From Hyphomicrobiales bacterium (lineage in GTDB: Bacteria > Pseudomonadota > Alphaproteobacteria > Rhizobiales > Rhizobiaceae), in contig JAALLB010000055.1 of assembly GCA_011087745.1 (NCBI GenBank), forward strand, positions 1 through 8,978: a stretch of 8,978 bases of DNA, read 5' to 3'. The notes under the pieces are model-generated. The model ran no database searches. It had not been told where the DNA came from and was given only the letters and a program-made list of their open reading frames with translations. The translations under genes and the position numbers were made by a program. Shown in pieces: positions 1-6,358 of this stretch (positions are counted from its first letter, which is position 1; every line of letters begins with the position of its first letter).

Positions 1-80
1 ATCACATTTATGAATCAATTCAACGCCTTATCCAATAGCGTCTAGTACTGTGATCAGTGACACAATTCAATCACACTTGA

Positions 81-109
81 TTGATTAAGGTCCCAATATT
101 GGCTATTAA
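81..109 (+). promoter_or_regulatory. Possible sigma-70 promoter with palindrome in the spacer
   Basis: A TTGATT hexamer at 81-86 and a TATTAA hexamer at 104-109 are separated by exactly 17 bases. Each matches four of six positions of the sigma-70 consensus. The spacer contains the perfect 10-bp palindrome CCAATATTGG at 93-102, which could be a regulator site. The element would drive the GH25 gene starting at 226 with a leader of about 110 bases. The rest of 1-225 holds no supported gene. A weak inverted repeat, GGTAA/TTACC with a 5-base loop, lies at 125-139. This is a pattern match only, and in AT-rich non-coding DNA such matches arise by chance. Confidence 0.3.
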
Positions 110-225
110 TTCATGGTTACGTTTGGTAAGGCTGTTACCTTTCGTTAACTATAAGTGCCTAGGATTGAGATACCACTGAATCCCTATGTTAGGGTTGCGC
201 GCATCGCAGGGAGGCAAGCAACAAA

Positions 226-1422
226 ATGCATTTGTTTAATAGCCGCAAAATCCAAAGACAACTGTGTGTGCTTTTCACAAAGTTTGCGGTTGCATGCGCG
301 TTATTGTCTGGCTTTGTTGCAACTTCGCAAGCGTCCGATTTTTACCAGCCTTGGCGAAATAAACAAAAAACTATCATCATAGATGCCTATGAGAAAAATC
401 CCATCAATTGGCAAGAGATGGTGAAGAACAAACAAATTCGCGCGTTTATTGGCAAATCGAGTGACGGACTGCCATCGCCATGGGCATGTCCAGGTAACGC
501 AACTGAAAAGAAAATTTGTAAGAAGTCATTCCAAAACTACTTCATGAAGCAGCAGCTTTATCACACCCGAAAAACCCTTGCGAAGGCGCTTGGGTTGAAG
601 TGGGGTGCCTATCATCTTGGTCGCCCAGGCAATCCAATTGCTCAAGCAAACCATTTTCTAGATTTCGCAAAGCCACAAGATGATGAGCTGATCGCTCTGG
701 ATATTGAACACGATAATCCAAAAAAATGGATTTCTTTTAAAGATGCTGAGATTTTTGCCCGTCAGATTTATGCGCGCATTGGCAGATATCCGGTACTTTA
801 TACAAACCATAACACCGCACAGCGAATTGCAAGTCGCCGTGCTGAGTTTCCATTGTTGTCAAGGTTACAGCTTTGGTATGCGCGTTTTAAGGGAGATGTG
901 CGCGGTGCATTTCCAATGGGTAACTGGGAAAGTTACACCATGTGGCAATTCTCAGCCCATCCAAATTGTAACAAGCGACGTTGTCTTTATCGCGTCCGTG
1001 GTACAGAGCCAAATATTGATGTGAACGTTTCAACTTTGACAATTGCCGAGTTTGATAAAGCCTGGCCGTTTAATGGTCTGGTACCAGTAAGAAAACCTGA
1101 TGAAGACAAAAATCCAGATATCTTGATGGTAAACAATGAAAAGCCGCAGATTGACGTAGCTTCACAGCAAATTACAACGGCTTCAATAATAGCGCCAACA
1201 CCTAGAGCTGATAATGAGCCATTGAGCAAGGAGGCAAGCTTCCAACTCGCGAGCATCAATCTTGATGATATTGCTGTACCAACCGCCCGTGAGCGGGATG
1301 ATCAACCCAGCTATGGAATTACGACCACAGATTATCAACCAGAATATGAAATTGTTGTTCCAAAATCAGAATATGCAGAAGATTTAACGATGCAACTGCA
1401 ATATCTGGCTGGCGCGCTTTAG
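226..1422 (+). CDS. Exported GH25 family lysozyme-like muramidase with C-terminal tail
   Basis: This is a likely periplasmic or secreted glycoside hydrolase of family 25, the family that cleaves the beta-1,4 bond between N-acetylmuramic acid and N-acetylglucosamine in peptidoglycan. Residues 1-36 look like a signal peptide: basic start (RK, R), hydrophobic core at about 13-32, likely cleavage after SQA. The GH25 barrel spans about 50-282. It includes an early strand with Asp53 (IIIDAYE), a GAYHLGR segment at 127-133, the DxE catalytic pair Asp159 and Glu161 (IALDIEHD), a YPVLYTN segment, MWQF, and a late PNIDVNV with Asp265. Two cysteine pairs (88/98 and 248/253) could form disulfides in the periplasm. 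Residues 286-398 are an acidic, Pro/Ala/Thr-containing tail that I cannot assign. The ATG is supported by AGGGAGG at 208-214, 11 bases upstream. The gene ends 2 bases from the convergent gene at 1425. The fold call is firm; activity and substrate are inferred from the family. Confidence 0.85.
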   Translation: MHLFNSRKIQRQLCVLFTKFAVACALLSGFVATSQASDFYQPWRNKQKTIIIDAYEKNPINWQEMVKNKQIRAFIGKSSDGLPSPWACPGNATEKKICKKSFQNYFMKQQLYHTRKTLAKALGLKWGAYHLGRPGNPIAQANHFLDFAKPQDDELIALDIEHDNPKKWISFKDAEIFARQIYARIGRYPVLYTNHNTAQRIASRRAEFPLLSRLQLWYARFKGDVRGAFPMGNWESYTMWQFSAHPNCNKRRCLYRVRGTEPNIDVNVSTLTIAEFDKAWPFNGLVPVRKPDEDKNPDILMVNNEKPQIDVASQQITTASIIAPTPRADNEPLSKEASFQLASINLDDIAVPTARERDDQPSYGITTTDYQPEYEIVVPKSEYAEDLTMQLQYLAGAL

Positions 1423-1424
1423 GG

Positions 1425-1835
1425 TTATTGGCTTAAAACCCGGCATCTACCATCATGGTATTTATCTGGGTCTAACCCATGGATGCAATATTCAACATTC
1501 CAAGTAAAACCTGCAAAACCAGCCCCTTCTTCAATCAGAAAATGAATACGGCGTTGTTTGCCATTAACAAAAACTGCGTCGCCATGACAATACCGACGAT
1601 TGATAGGTGATTGTGGAAACGCATTCTCATTATGCAAATGCGGATTGATTACCGCATCTAGAACAAGACCTCGGTCTTCCCAATATATTTCTTCAGTCTT
1701 ATTAAAACGCTTTGCAATCTTTTCCAGCACCTCTTCCGACTGACATTCTGGAAATGCATCTTTTGCCACAGCAGAGTTAATGTGCAGGGGCGCCAGAGAC
1801 GATAGAAGAATGGCTAAAGAAAGAAGACGCTTCAT
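1425..1835 (-). CDS. Small conserved exported protein of unknown function, four cysteines
   Basis: This 136-residue protein has a clear signal peptide: MKR start, leucine-rich core, probable cleavage after AVA at residue 24. The mature part is about 112 residues with four cysteines (31, 83, 117, 131), enough for two disulfides in the periplasm. Recognisable blocks are RRYCHGDAVF (80-89), a FLIEEGAGFAGFTWNVEYC run (99-117), and a C-terminal GRCR. It resembles small hypothetical exported proteins I associate with rhizobia, but I know no function and give no symbol. An AGGA ribosome-binding site lies at 1843-1846 on the minus strand, 7 bases before the start. It sits 41 bases downstream of purN on the same strand and could be read from the purM transcript. 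There is no sequence sign that it acts in purine synthesis. Confidence 0.75.
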   Translation of the reverse strand: MKRLLSLAILLSSLAPLHINSAVAKDAFPECQSEEVLEKIAKRFNKTEEIYWEDRGLVLDAVINPHLHNENAFPQSPINRRYCHGDAVFVNGKQRRIHFLIEEGAGFAGFTWNVEYCIHGLDPDKYHDGRCRVLSQ

Positions 1836-1876
1836 GAGATTATCCTAATAAGAAGGTTTGGCTGATTATTCGATGA

Positions 1877-2461
1877 TTATTTAACTTTTGCAAGGTCGGC
1901 AATGACTTTTGAATAAAGTTTATGCTCTTTAATCAGAACACGGGCTGAGAGCGTGTCGGCAGTATCTTGGCTAAATACAGGCACTTTTTCCTGGGCGATG
2001 ATCTCCCCGCCGTCCATTTCGGAATTCACGAAGTGTACCGTACATCCATGTTCTTTTTCTCCATCATCAATTGCACGCTTGTGAGTGTCCAATCCCTTGT
2101 ATTTTGGGAGGAGGCTGGGGTGAATGTTAATCAGTCGCCCCTGGTAGGCTTTGGTGAAATCCGCTGATAATATGCGCATGAAGCCTGCCAAACAAATCAG
2201 ATCTGCTCTGGTCATATTGATGGCTTTTTTTATTGCAGCTTCATGATCTGCACGGCTTGCATAATCACTTCGCTCAATTGCATGTGCCTCAATGTTTGTA
2301 GCACGCGCAGTCTGCAATCCGCCTGCATCTTTATTGTCAGATATTACAACGCAAATTTCGGCTGGATAAGAGGTGTCACCTGATGCCGCAAGAATGGCTT
2401 CCATGTTGGAGCCGCGTCCTGAGATTAATATGGCCAGTTTCTTGCGTGGACTAATTACCAA
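1877..2461 (-). CDS. purN: Phosphoribosylglycinamide formyltransferase (GAR transformylase)
   Basis: PurN transfers the formyl group of 10-formyltetrahydrofolate to glycinamide ribonucleotide, the third step of de novo purine synthesis, in the cytoplasm. At 194 residues it has normal family length. The phosphate-binding loop GRGSNM is at 15-20. The catalytic set equivalent to Asn106, His108 and Asp144 of the E. coli enzyme is present as Asn112 and His114 in [14 protein letters not shown] and Asp150 in SEMDGGEI. The best start is a TTG at 2459-2461 that overlaps the end of purM by 7 bases. No ATG or GTG lies between it and the phosphate-binding loop, so translational coupling to purM is likely. 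The gene is downstream of purM in the same direction, the usual purMN arrangement. Nothing in it looks damaged. Confidence 0.96.
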   Translation of the reverse strand: MVISPRKKLAILISGRGSNMEAILAASGDTSYPAEICVVISDNKDAGGLQTARATNIEAHAIERSDYASRADHEAAIKKAINMTRADLICLAGFMRILSADFTKAYQGRLINIHPSLLPKYKGLDTHKRAIDDGEKEHGCTVHFVNSEMDGGEIIAQEKVPVFSQDTADTLSARVLIKEHKLYSKVIADLAKVK

Positions 2462-3531
2462 GCGAGCGATCCTTCGTAGGTAACTTTGCAGTCTTCATCC
2501 GCAATTAGGGTACCCAATGTCACAACACTTTCACCATTCGCTTCAAGTACAGATTTTACTTCATCAGCCTTGTCGGGAGAAGCAACAACAACCATGCCGA
2601 CACCGCAATTAAATGTGCGGAGCATTTCGGATTCGATAACGCCGCCAGCCTTTGACAGCCATCCAAAAACTGGTGGTGGTGATACGTTTGCAAGATCAAG
2701 TTTTGCACCGATGCCTTCTGGCAATACCCGCGGAATATTTTCGGTAAAGCCGCCACCCGTAATATGCGCCATTGCTTTAACGCCTCTAGTTTCACGAATA
2801 GCTGCAAGAAGCGGCTTCACGTAAATACGCGTTGGTTCGAGAAATGCTTCTGCAATGCTCTTGCTTTCATCAAATGGTGCTGGATTGTTCCAGGATAGTC
2901 CTGCATTTTCGATAATTTTTCTGACCAATGAAAATCCATTTGAGTGAACGCCGGATGATGTCAGACCAAACAACACATCGCCAACAGCAATATCATTTGA
3001 CGGCAAAATGCCATCGCGCTCTACCGCACCAACTGAAAAGCCCGCCAGGTCATAGTCCTTGTTTGAATACATGCCCGACATTTCAGCGGTCTCTCCACCG
3101 ATGAGCGCTGCACCGGACTGCCGGCAACCTTCAGCAATGCCTTCAACAACCTTTGTTGCTTCTTCGACGTCGAGCTTGCCTGTTGCAAGATAATCAAGAA
3201 AGAACAATGGCTCTGCACCCTGGACAATCAGGTCATTTACGCACATGGCGACCAAATCAATGCCAACAGTGTCATGAATGCCGGCTTCGATTGCTATTTT
3301 CAGCTTGGTTCCAAGGCCATCATTGGCTGCAACCAGGACTGGATCCCTAAATCCCGCAGCCTTCATGTCAAAAAGGCCACCAAATCCGCCGATATCAGGG
3401 TTTGATCCAGCTCTTGCTGTGGATTTGACAGCGGGTTTAATTGCTTCGACCAGCGCATTGCCTGCATCGATATCGACACCAGCTTGAGCATAGCTTAAAC
3501 CATTATTGGATGGGGTATCTGTAGAAGACAT
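2455..3531 (-). CDS. purM: Phosphoribosylformylglycinamidine cyclo-ligase (AIR synthetase)
   Basis: PurM closes the imidazole ring of formylglycinamidine ribonucleotide with ATP to give aminoimidazole ribonucleotide, the fifth step of de novo purine synthesis. The protein has 358 residues, close to the usual 345-360. The N-terminal AIRS domain starts with [13 protein letters not shown] (13-25) and continues through [10 protein letters not shown] (71-80), [19 protein letters not shown] (96-114) and [11 protein letters not shown] (145-155). The C-terminal ATP-grasp-like AIRS_C domain follows with [14 protein letters not shown] (189-202) and HITGGGF. The ATG at 3529-3531 has a possible GGAG site 13 bases upstream (3545-3548), which is a long spacing. 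It is the first gene of the minus-strand block and shares a 106-base divergent promoter region with the permease gene. Its stop overlaps the purN start. It is complete with no missing motif. Confidence 0.97.
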   Translation of the reverse strand: MSSTDTPSNNGLSYAQAGVDIDAGNALVEAIKPAVKSTARAGSNPDIGGFGGLFDMKAAGFRDPVLVAANDGLGTKLKIAIEAGIHDTVGIDLVAMCVNDLIVQGAEPLFFLDYLATGKLDVEEATKVVEGIAEGCRQSGAALIGGETAEMSGMYSNKDYDLAGFSVGAVERDGILPSNDIAVGDVLFGLTSSGVHSNGFSLVRKIIENAGLSWNNPAPFDESKSIAEAFLEPTRIYVKPLLAAIRETRGVKAMAHITGGGFTENIPRVLPEGIGAKLDLANVSPPPVFGWLSKAGGVIESEMLRTFNCGVGMVVVASPDKADEVKSVLEANGESVVTLGTLIADEDCKVTYEGSLAW

Positions 3532-3570
3532 GATTGCCGCGTTACTCCGCAGTTGGTAAGGATAAACATT

Positions 3571-3595
3571 GATTCAGTAAAGATTCTAAGAATCT
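3571..3595. promoter_or_regulatory. Palindrome with three GANTC sites in a divergent promoter region
   Basis: The intergenic space between purM and the permease gene contains the perfect inverted repeat AGATTCT-A-AGAATCT at 3581-3595. Both arms carry a GANTC sequence (3582-3586 and 3590-3594), and a third GATTC lies at 3571-3575. GANTC is the target of the cell-cycle methyltransferase CcrM in alphaproteobacteria, and promoters with such sites can respond to GcrA. The downstream plus-strand transcript includes hdaA, a replication control gene, so cell-cycle control would make sense. I could not place confident -35 and -10 boxes for either direction. The sequence pattern is direct; the regulatory role is inference. 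Confidence 0.4.
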
Positions 3596-3625
3596 GCGAG
3601 ACATCTAACACAATTGTTTCGCTTT

Positions 3626-3631
3626 AGGGAG
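3626..3631 (+). promoter_or_regulatory. Ribosome-binding site that fixes the permease start
   Basis: AGGGAG at 3626-3631 lies 6 bases before the ATG at 3638. This favours ATG 3638 over the in-frame TTG at 3614, which would add eight residues and lacks a comparable site. Confidence 0.7.
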
Positions 3632-3637
3632 TGCCGA

Positions 3638-4759
3638 ATGGACGAGAGTTTTGGATTACGCATGAGAAGACAGTTTTTTTTCTGGCTTGGCATGTTGGGT
3701 TTCTTTGTCGCCTTTATGTGGTTTTTTTCGGACATCCTTCTTCCTTTCATAGCAGGAATGGCCCTTGCTTATTTTCTTGATCCTGTAGCCGACTGGCTAC
3801 AACGTATGGGTGCAAGCAGAATGCTTGCTACCGTAATTATTCTGATTACCTTCATTTTGACGTTCATTATTTTTTTGATGGTTCTGGTTCCGGTGCTGGC
3901 AAATCAAATATCGGGTTTCCTTGATAGATTGCCCGAACTGGTAAGCAAATTGCAGACATTAATTGCTTCAACCGAAATCGAATGGCTCCGCGAGCGCATT
4001 GGTGTTGATGGTCAATCTTTGCAGGACAATATCAACGGCCTAATGAAGGAAGGTGCGGGATGGGTTTCAACCGTATTAAAGCAAGTTTGGAGATCGGGAA
4101 AATCACTTGTTGATGTTGTTTCACTCCTTGTTGTTACTCCGGTTGTAGCCTTTTACCTCTTGTATGATTGGGACAATATGGTGGAGCGAGTAGATAGCTG
4201 GCTGCCGCACGATCACAGAAACACCATTCGTTCGATCATAAGTGACATAAATTCGGCAGTTGCCGGGTTCGTTCGGGGGCAGGGAACGGTTTGTCTTATC
4301 CTGGGTCTGTTTTACGCTGCAAGCTTAACCGTCATTGGACTGAACTTCGGACTGTTAATTGGTCTGTTTGCAGGGCTGATTTCATTCATACCATTTGTTG
4401 GTTCAATCATCGGCTTCCTGCTATCTGTTGGTGTTGCTCTGGTTCAATTTTGGCCTGAATGGATACCAATTGCACTGTGCGCAACAACATTTTTTATGGG
4501 CCAATTTCTAGAAGGTAATATCCTTCAACCAAAACTGGTTGGAGAAAAAGTCGGTCTGCATCCGGTTTGGCTAATGTTTGCACTTTTTGCTTTTGGGTCT
4601 CTTCTTGGATTTACCGGTATGCTGATCGCCGTACCAGCAGCAGCAGCAGTGGGTGTCGTAACGCGATTTGGGCTTGGACGTTATCTGGAAAGTGAACTAT
4701 ACAAGGGCAAACCGCAGCCGCGCAAAAAACCTGTAAAGAGGGCTCAAAGAAAAGTGTAG
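3638..4759 (+). CDS. AI-2E family (PerM-type) inner membrane transporter
   Basis: This 373-residue integral membrane protein belongs to the AI-2E/PerM (UPF0118) superfamily. Family members have been linked to autoinducer export or sodium/proton exchange, but the substrate of this one is unknown. Hydrophobic segments lie at about 12-30, 32-47, 62-88, 158-176, 215-234, 236-268, 275-290 and 308-341. A soluble stretch at about 95-155 follows the third. Family blocks are TPVVAFYLLYDW (167-178), FVRGQG (211-216), IPFVGS (251-256) and NILQPKLVGEKVGLHP (294-309). The C-terminus after 355 is short and very basic (KKPVKRAQRK), likely cytoplasmic. The start is chosen by the AGGGAG site. The gene ends 11 bases before hdaA, an operon-like spacing that recurs in rhizobial genomes. 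No damage is visible. The run of five alanines near 334-338 (GCA repeats around 4637) is part of the last membrane segment. Confidence 0.9.
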   Translation: MDESFGLRMRRQFFFWLGMLGFFVAFMWFFSDILLPFIAGMALAYFLDPVADWLQRMGASRMLATVIILITFILTFIIFLMVLVPVLANQISGFLDRLPELVSKLQTLIASTEIEWLRERIGVDGQSLQDNINGLMKEGAGWVSTVLKQVWRSGKSLVDVVSLLVVTPVVAFYLLYDWDNMVERVDSWLPHDHRNTIRSIISDINSAVAGFVRGQGTVCLILGLFYAASLTVIGLNFGLLIGLFAGLISFIPFVGSIIGFLLSVGVALVQFWPEWIPIALCATTFFMGQFLEGNILQPKLVGEKVGLHPVWLMFALFAFGSLLGFTGMLIAVPAAAAVGVVTRFGLGRYLESELYKGKPQPRKKPVKRAQRKV

Positions 4760-4770
4760 CCCAAGAGTTG

Positions 4771-5472
4771 ATGAGTAAAAAAAGTTCAAAGACAAGCCCG
4801 CAATTGCCGCTTGATTTATCCGTTCCGGTAGCACGTCGCCGAGAAGATTTGATCGAGAGCAAGGCAAATGAGATGGCCATTTCCATGCTGGACAGTTGGC
4901 CAGATTGGCCTGGCCGGGTGAGCGTTTTGGCAGGCCCCATAGGGGCGGGGAAAACTCATATTGCCAGTGTATGGGCAGAAAAAGCTGGCGCCATATCCTG
5001 CAATTCGGCCGATCTTCCAAAAAACCTTGATAACTTTGTTAAACACGCATCGAGTGGTGGCAATTTTCTAATCGAAGATGCAGGCGCTGGCGTTATTGAT
5101 GAAACTGCAATGTTTCATTTTTTGAATGCTGTTAAACAGAGTGAAGGCCATTGCCTTATTACAAGTCGTTCCTGGCCGATAGAATGGAATGTAAAACTCG
5201 CAGATTTGGCATCCCGGCTAAAAGCGGTTCAGGTATTCGAGCTTAGCGAACCAGATGATATATTGTTGAGGCATGTCATGGTAAAGCTTTTTGCTGATCG
5301 CCAACTCTCTGTCGACGAAAAAATCATAGATTATTGCGTTCTTCGCATGGAGCGTTCGTTAGAGTCTGTTGGTCGGCTGGTGGAAGCAATAGACGCAGAA
5401 GCCTTATCAAGGCAGTCTGGCATAACCCGTGCAACTGTTGCTAATGCCCTTGAACAATTGGGAATGAACTAG
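4771..5472 (+). CDS. hdaA: DnaA-family regulatory ATPase HdaA
   Basis: HdaA is the DnaA-related ATPase that, bound to the DNA-loaded beta clamp, promotes ATP hydrolysis by DnaA and so limits replication initiation in alphaproteobacteria. The protein is 233 residues and lacks the DNA-binding domain of DnaA, as expected. QLPLDL at residues 11-16 matches the clamp-binding motif. Walker A is GPIGAGKTH (55-63), Walker B is the FLIEDAG stretch around 100, and sensor 1 is LITSRSW (about 129-135). The lid with ERSLESVGRLVEAID near 191-206 carries the sensor 2 type arginine. The ATG at 4771 is preferred over the adjacent in-frame TTG at 4768. A weak AAGAG lies just upstream, so coupling to the preceding permease gene (stop at 4759) is plausible. 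ppk follows after 88 bases. It appears complete. Confidence 0.9.
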   Translation: MSKKSSKTSPQLPLDLSVPVARRREDLIESKANEMAISMLDSWPDWPGRVSVLAGPIGAGKTHIASVWAEKAGAISCNSADLPKNLDNFVKHASSGGNFLIEDAGAGVIDETAMFHFLNAVKQSEGHCLITSRSWPIEWNVKLADLASRLKAVQVFELSEPDDILLRHVMVKLFADRQLSVDEKIIDYCVLRMERSLESVGRLVEAIDAEALSRQSGITRATVANALEQLGMN

Positions 5473-5510
5473 TTCCAAGAACTTTGGTGGATTAACCACA
5501 CAAATGAATT

Positions 5511-5523
5511 GTGATTAAATCAC
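5511..5523. promoter_or_regulatory. Perfect palindrome upstream of ppk, possible operator
   Basis: GTGATT-A-AATCAC at 5511-5523 is a perfect inverted repeat with six-base arms in the 88-base gap between hdaA and ppk. A TATAAA hexamer at 5535-5540 is a good -10 candidate 21 bases before the ATG, and the palindrome would lie over its -35 region. This is not a PhoB box (no pair of CTGTCAT-like direct repeats) and does not fit the Fnr site spacing. The regulator is unknown. Confidence 0.35.
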
Positions 5524-5560
5524 TGACCTATAGCTATAAAATTCGTGTTAGAGTTTTACT

Positions 5561-6358
5561 ATGACGGAGCAATTTCAAAATTTTGAAGGTGGCATTTTAG
5601 CTGACCAGAATATTCCCAGCTCAGAGGAAATATTTGGCGATCCAACACGCTTCGTAAATCGAGAACTCTCGTGGTTGGAGTTCAATAGACGCGTATTGGA
5701 AGAAGCCTGTAACCCAAATCATCCCCTGTTGGAGCGGGTTAAATTCCTGTCGATATCAGCGAGTAATTTGGACGAGTTTTTCATGGTTCGGGTAGCTGGT
5801 TTGAGCGCCCAGAAAGAACAGCGTGTTGAAAGACGTTCTGATGACGGAATGAGCGTCGAAGAGCAACTGTCTGCAGTTGATGATTCAATTAAAGGTTTGC
5901 AAAAAGATCAACAGGCTTACTGGGCGGATTTGCAATCCCAACTCGTCAAAGAAAAAATACACATCATCCAACCAGCCGACTTGCAAACAAGTGAATTGAA
6001 TTGGTTGGAAGATTATTTCGATAGTAACATGTTCCCGGTTCTAACGCCGCTTTCTATGGATCTGGCACATCCATTTCCATTTATTTCAAATTTGGGTCAT
6101 GCGCTGATTTTCGAACTTGCTCAACCAAATAGCAAATACACGATGAAAGCCTTCGTTCGCATGCCGCTTGGCTTGGAAAAATTCGTAAAATTGCCGCAAC
6201 GCTCGAAAACGGAGCTGCATTTTTCAGCATTGAAGATATTATTGTACGCTTCACCGATAAACTTTTCCCAGGTTACGAAGCAACAGGGCACGGTAGTTTC
6301 CGGGTTATTCGCGATAGTGATCTTGAAGTTGAAGAAGAAGCTGAAGACCTGGTGCTGA
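5561..6358 (+). CDS. ppk: N-terminal Ppk1 fragment (before frameshift)
   Basis: The open frame is 265 residues, of which about the first 215 are genuine Ppk1. It holds the N-terminal helical domain with [20 protein letters not shown] (30-49). [10 protein letters not shown] follows, where Asn69 corresponds to the ATP-contacting Asn of the family (E. coli Asn45). The start of the head domain includes [20 protein letters not shown] (158-177). The last 50 residues, from about 216, are out-of-frame and lysine-rich, with no family resemblance. The fragment lacks both active-site histidines and both metal-linked arginines, so alone it should have no kinase activity. The ATG has only a weak GAG (5551-5553) as ribosome-binding site. 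Confidence 0.7.
   Translation: MTEQFQNFEGGILADQNIPSSEEIFGDPTRFVNRELSWLEFNRRVLEEACNPNHPLLERVKFLSISASNLDEFFMVRVAGLSAQKEQRVERRSDDGMSVEEQLSAVDDSIKGLQKDQQAYWADLQSQLVKEKIHIIQPADLQTSELNWLEDYFDSNMFPVLTPLSMDLAHPFPFISNLGHALIFELAQPNSKYTMKAFVRMPLGLEKFVKLPQRSKTELHFSALKILLYASPINFSQVTKQQGTVVSGLFAIVILKLKKKLKTWC

Noticed and set aside
1..225. End of an upstream gene, tRNA or small RNA
   Set aside because: No sustained coding frame, tRNA-like fold or strong terminator is visible. Only short inverted repeats and a possible promoter were found.
155..382. Short plus-strand frame overlapping the GH25 start
   Set aside because: It overlaps the signal peptide region of the GH25 gene in another frame and has no motif. 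The AGGGAGG site serves the ATG at 226.
987..1259. Antisense open frames such as 987-1259, 2486-2824 and 4611-4940
   Set aside because: They lie fully or mainly opposite well-supported genes, lack ribosome-binding sites and family motifs, and read as shadows.
1422..1441. Bidirectional terminator between the convergent genes
   Set aside because: The GGGTT/AACCC pairing has only five base pairs and a 10-base loop with no U-tract, and it overlaps both gene ends. Too weak to call.
4634..4650. GCA trinucleotide repeat
   Set aside because: It encodes a run of alanines within the last membrane segment of the permease, in frame and consistent with the family. I see no sign of phase variation, and unit changes would not shift the frame.
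5471..5487. Hairpin just after hdaA (AGTTC-CAA-GAACT)
   Set aside because: The stem is five base pairs, AT-rich, with no following T run, so it is not a credible intrinsic terminator.
6200..6230. Programmed -1 ribosomal frameshift in ppk
   Set aside because: No X-XXY-YYZ slippery heptamer is present in the upstream frame (the codons are TCG AAA ACG), I saw no obvious stimulatory hairpin, and Ppk1 is not known to be made this way. Mutation or sequencing error is simpler.
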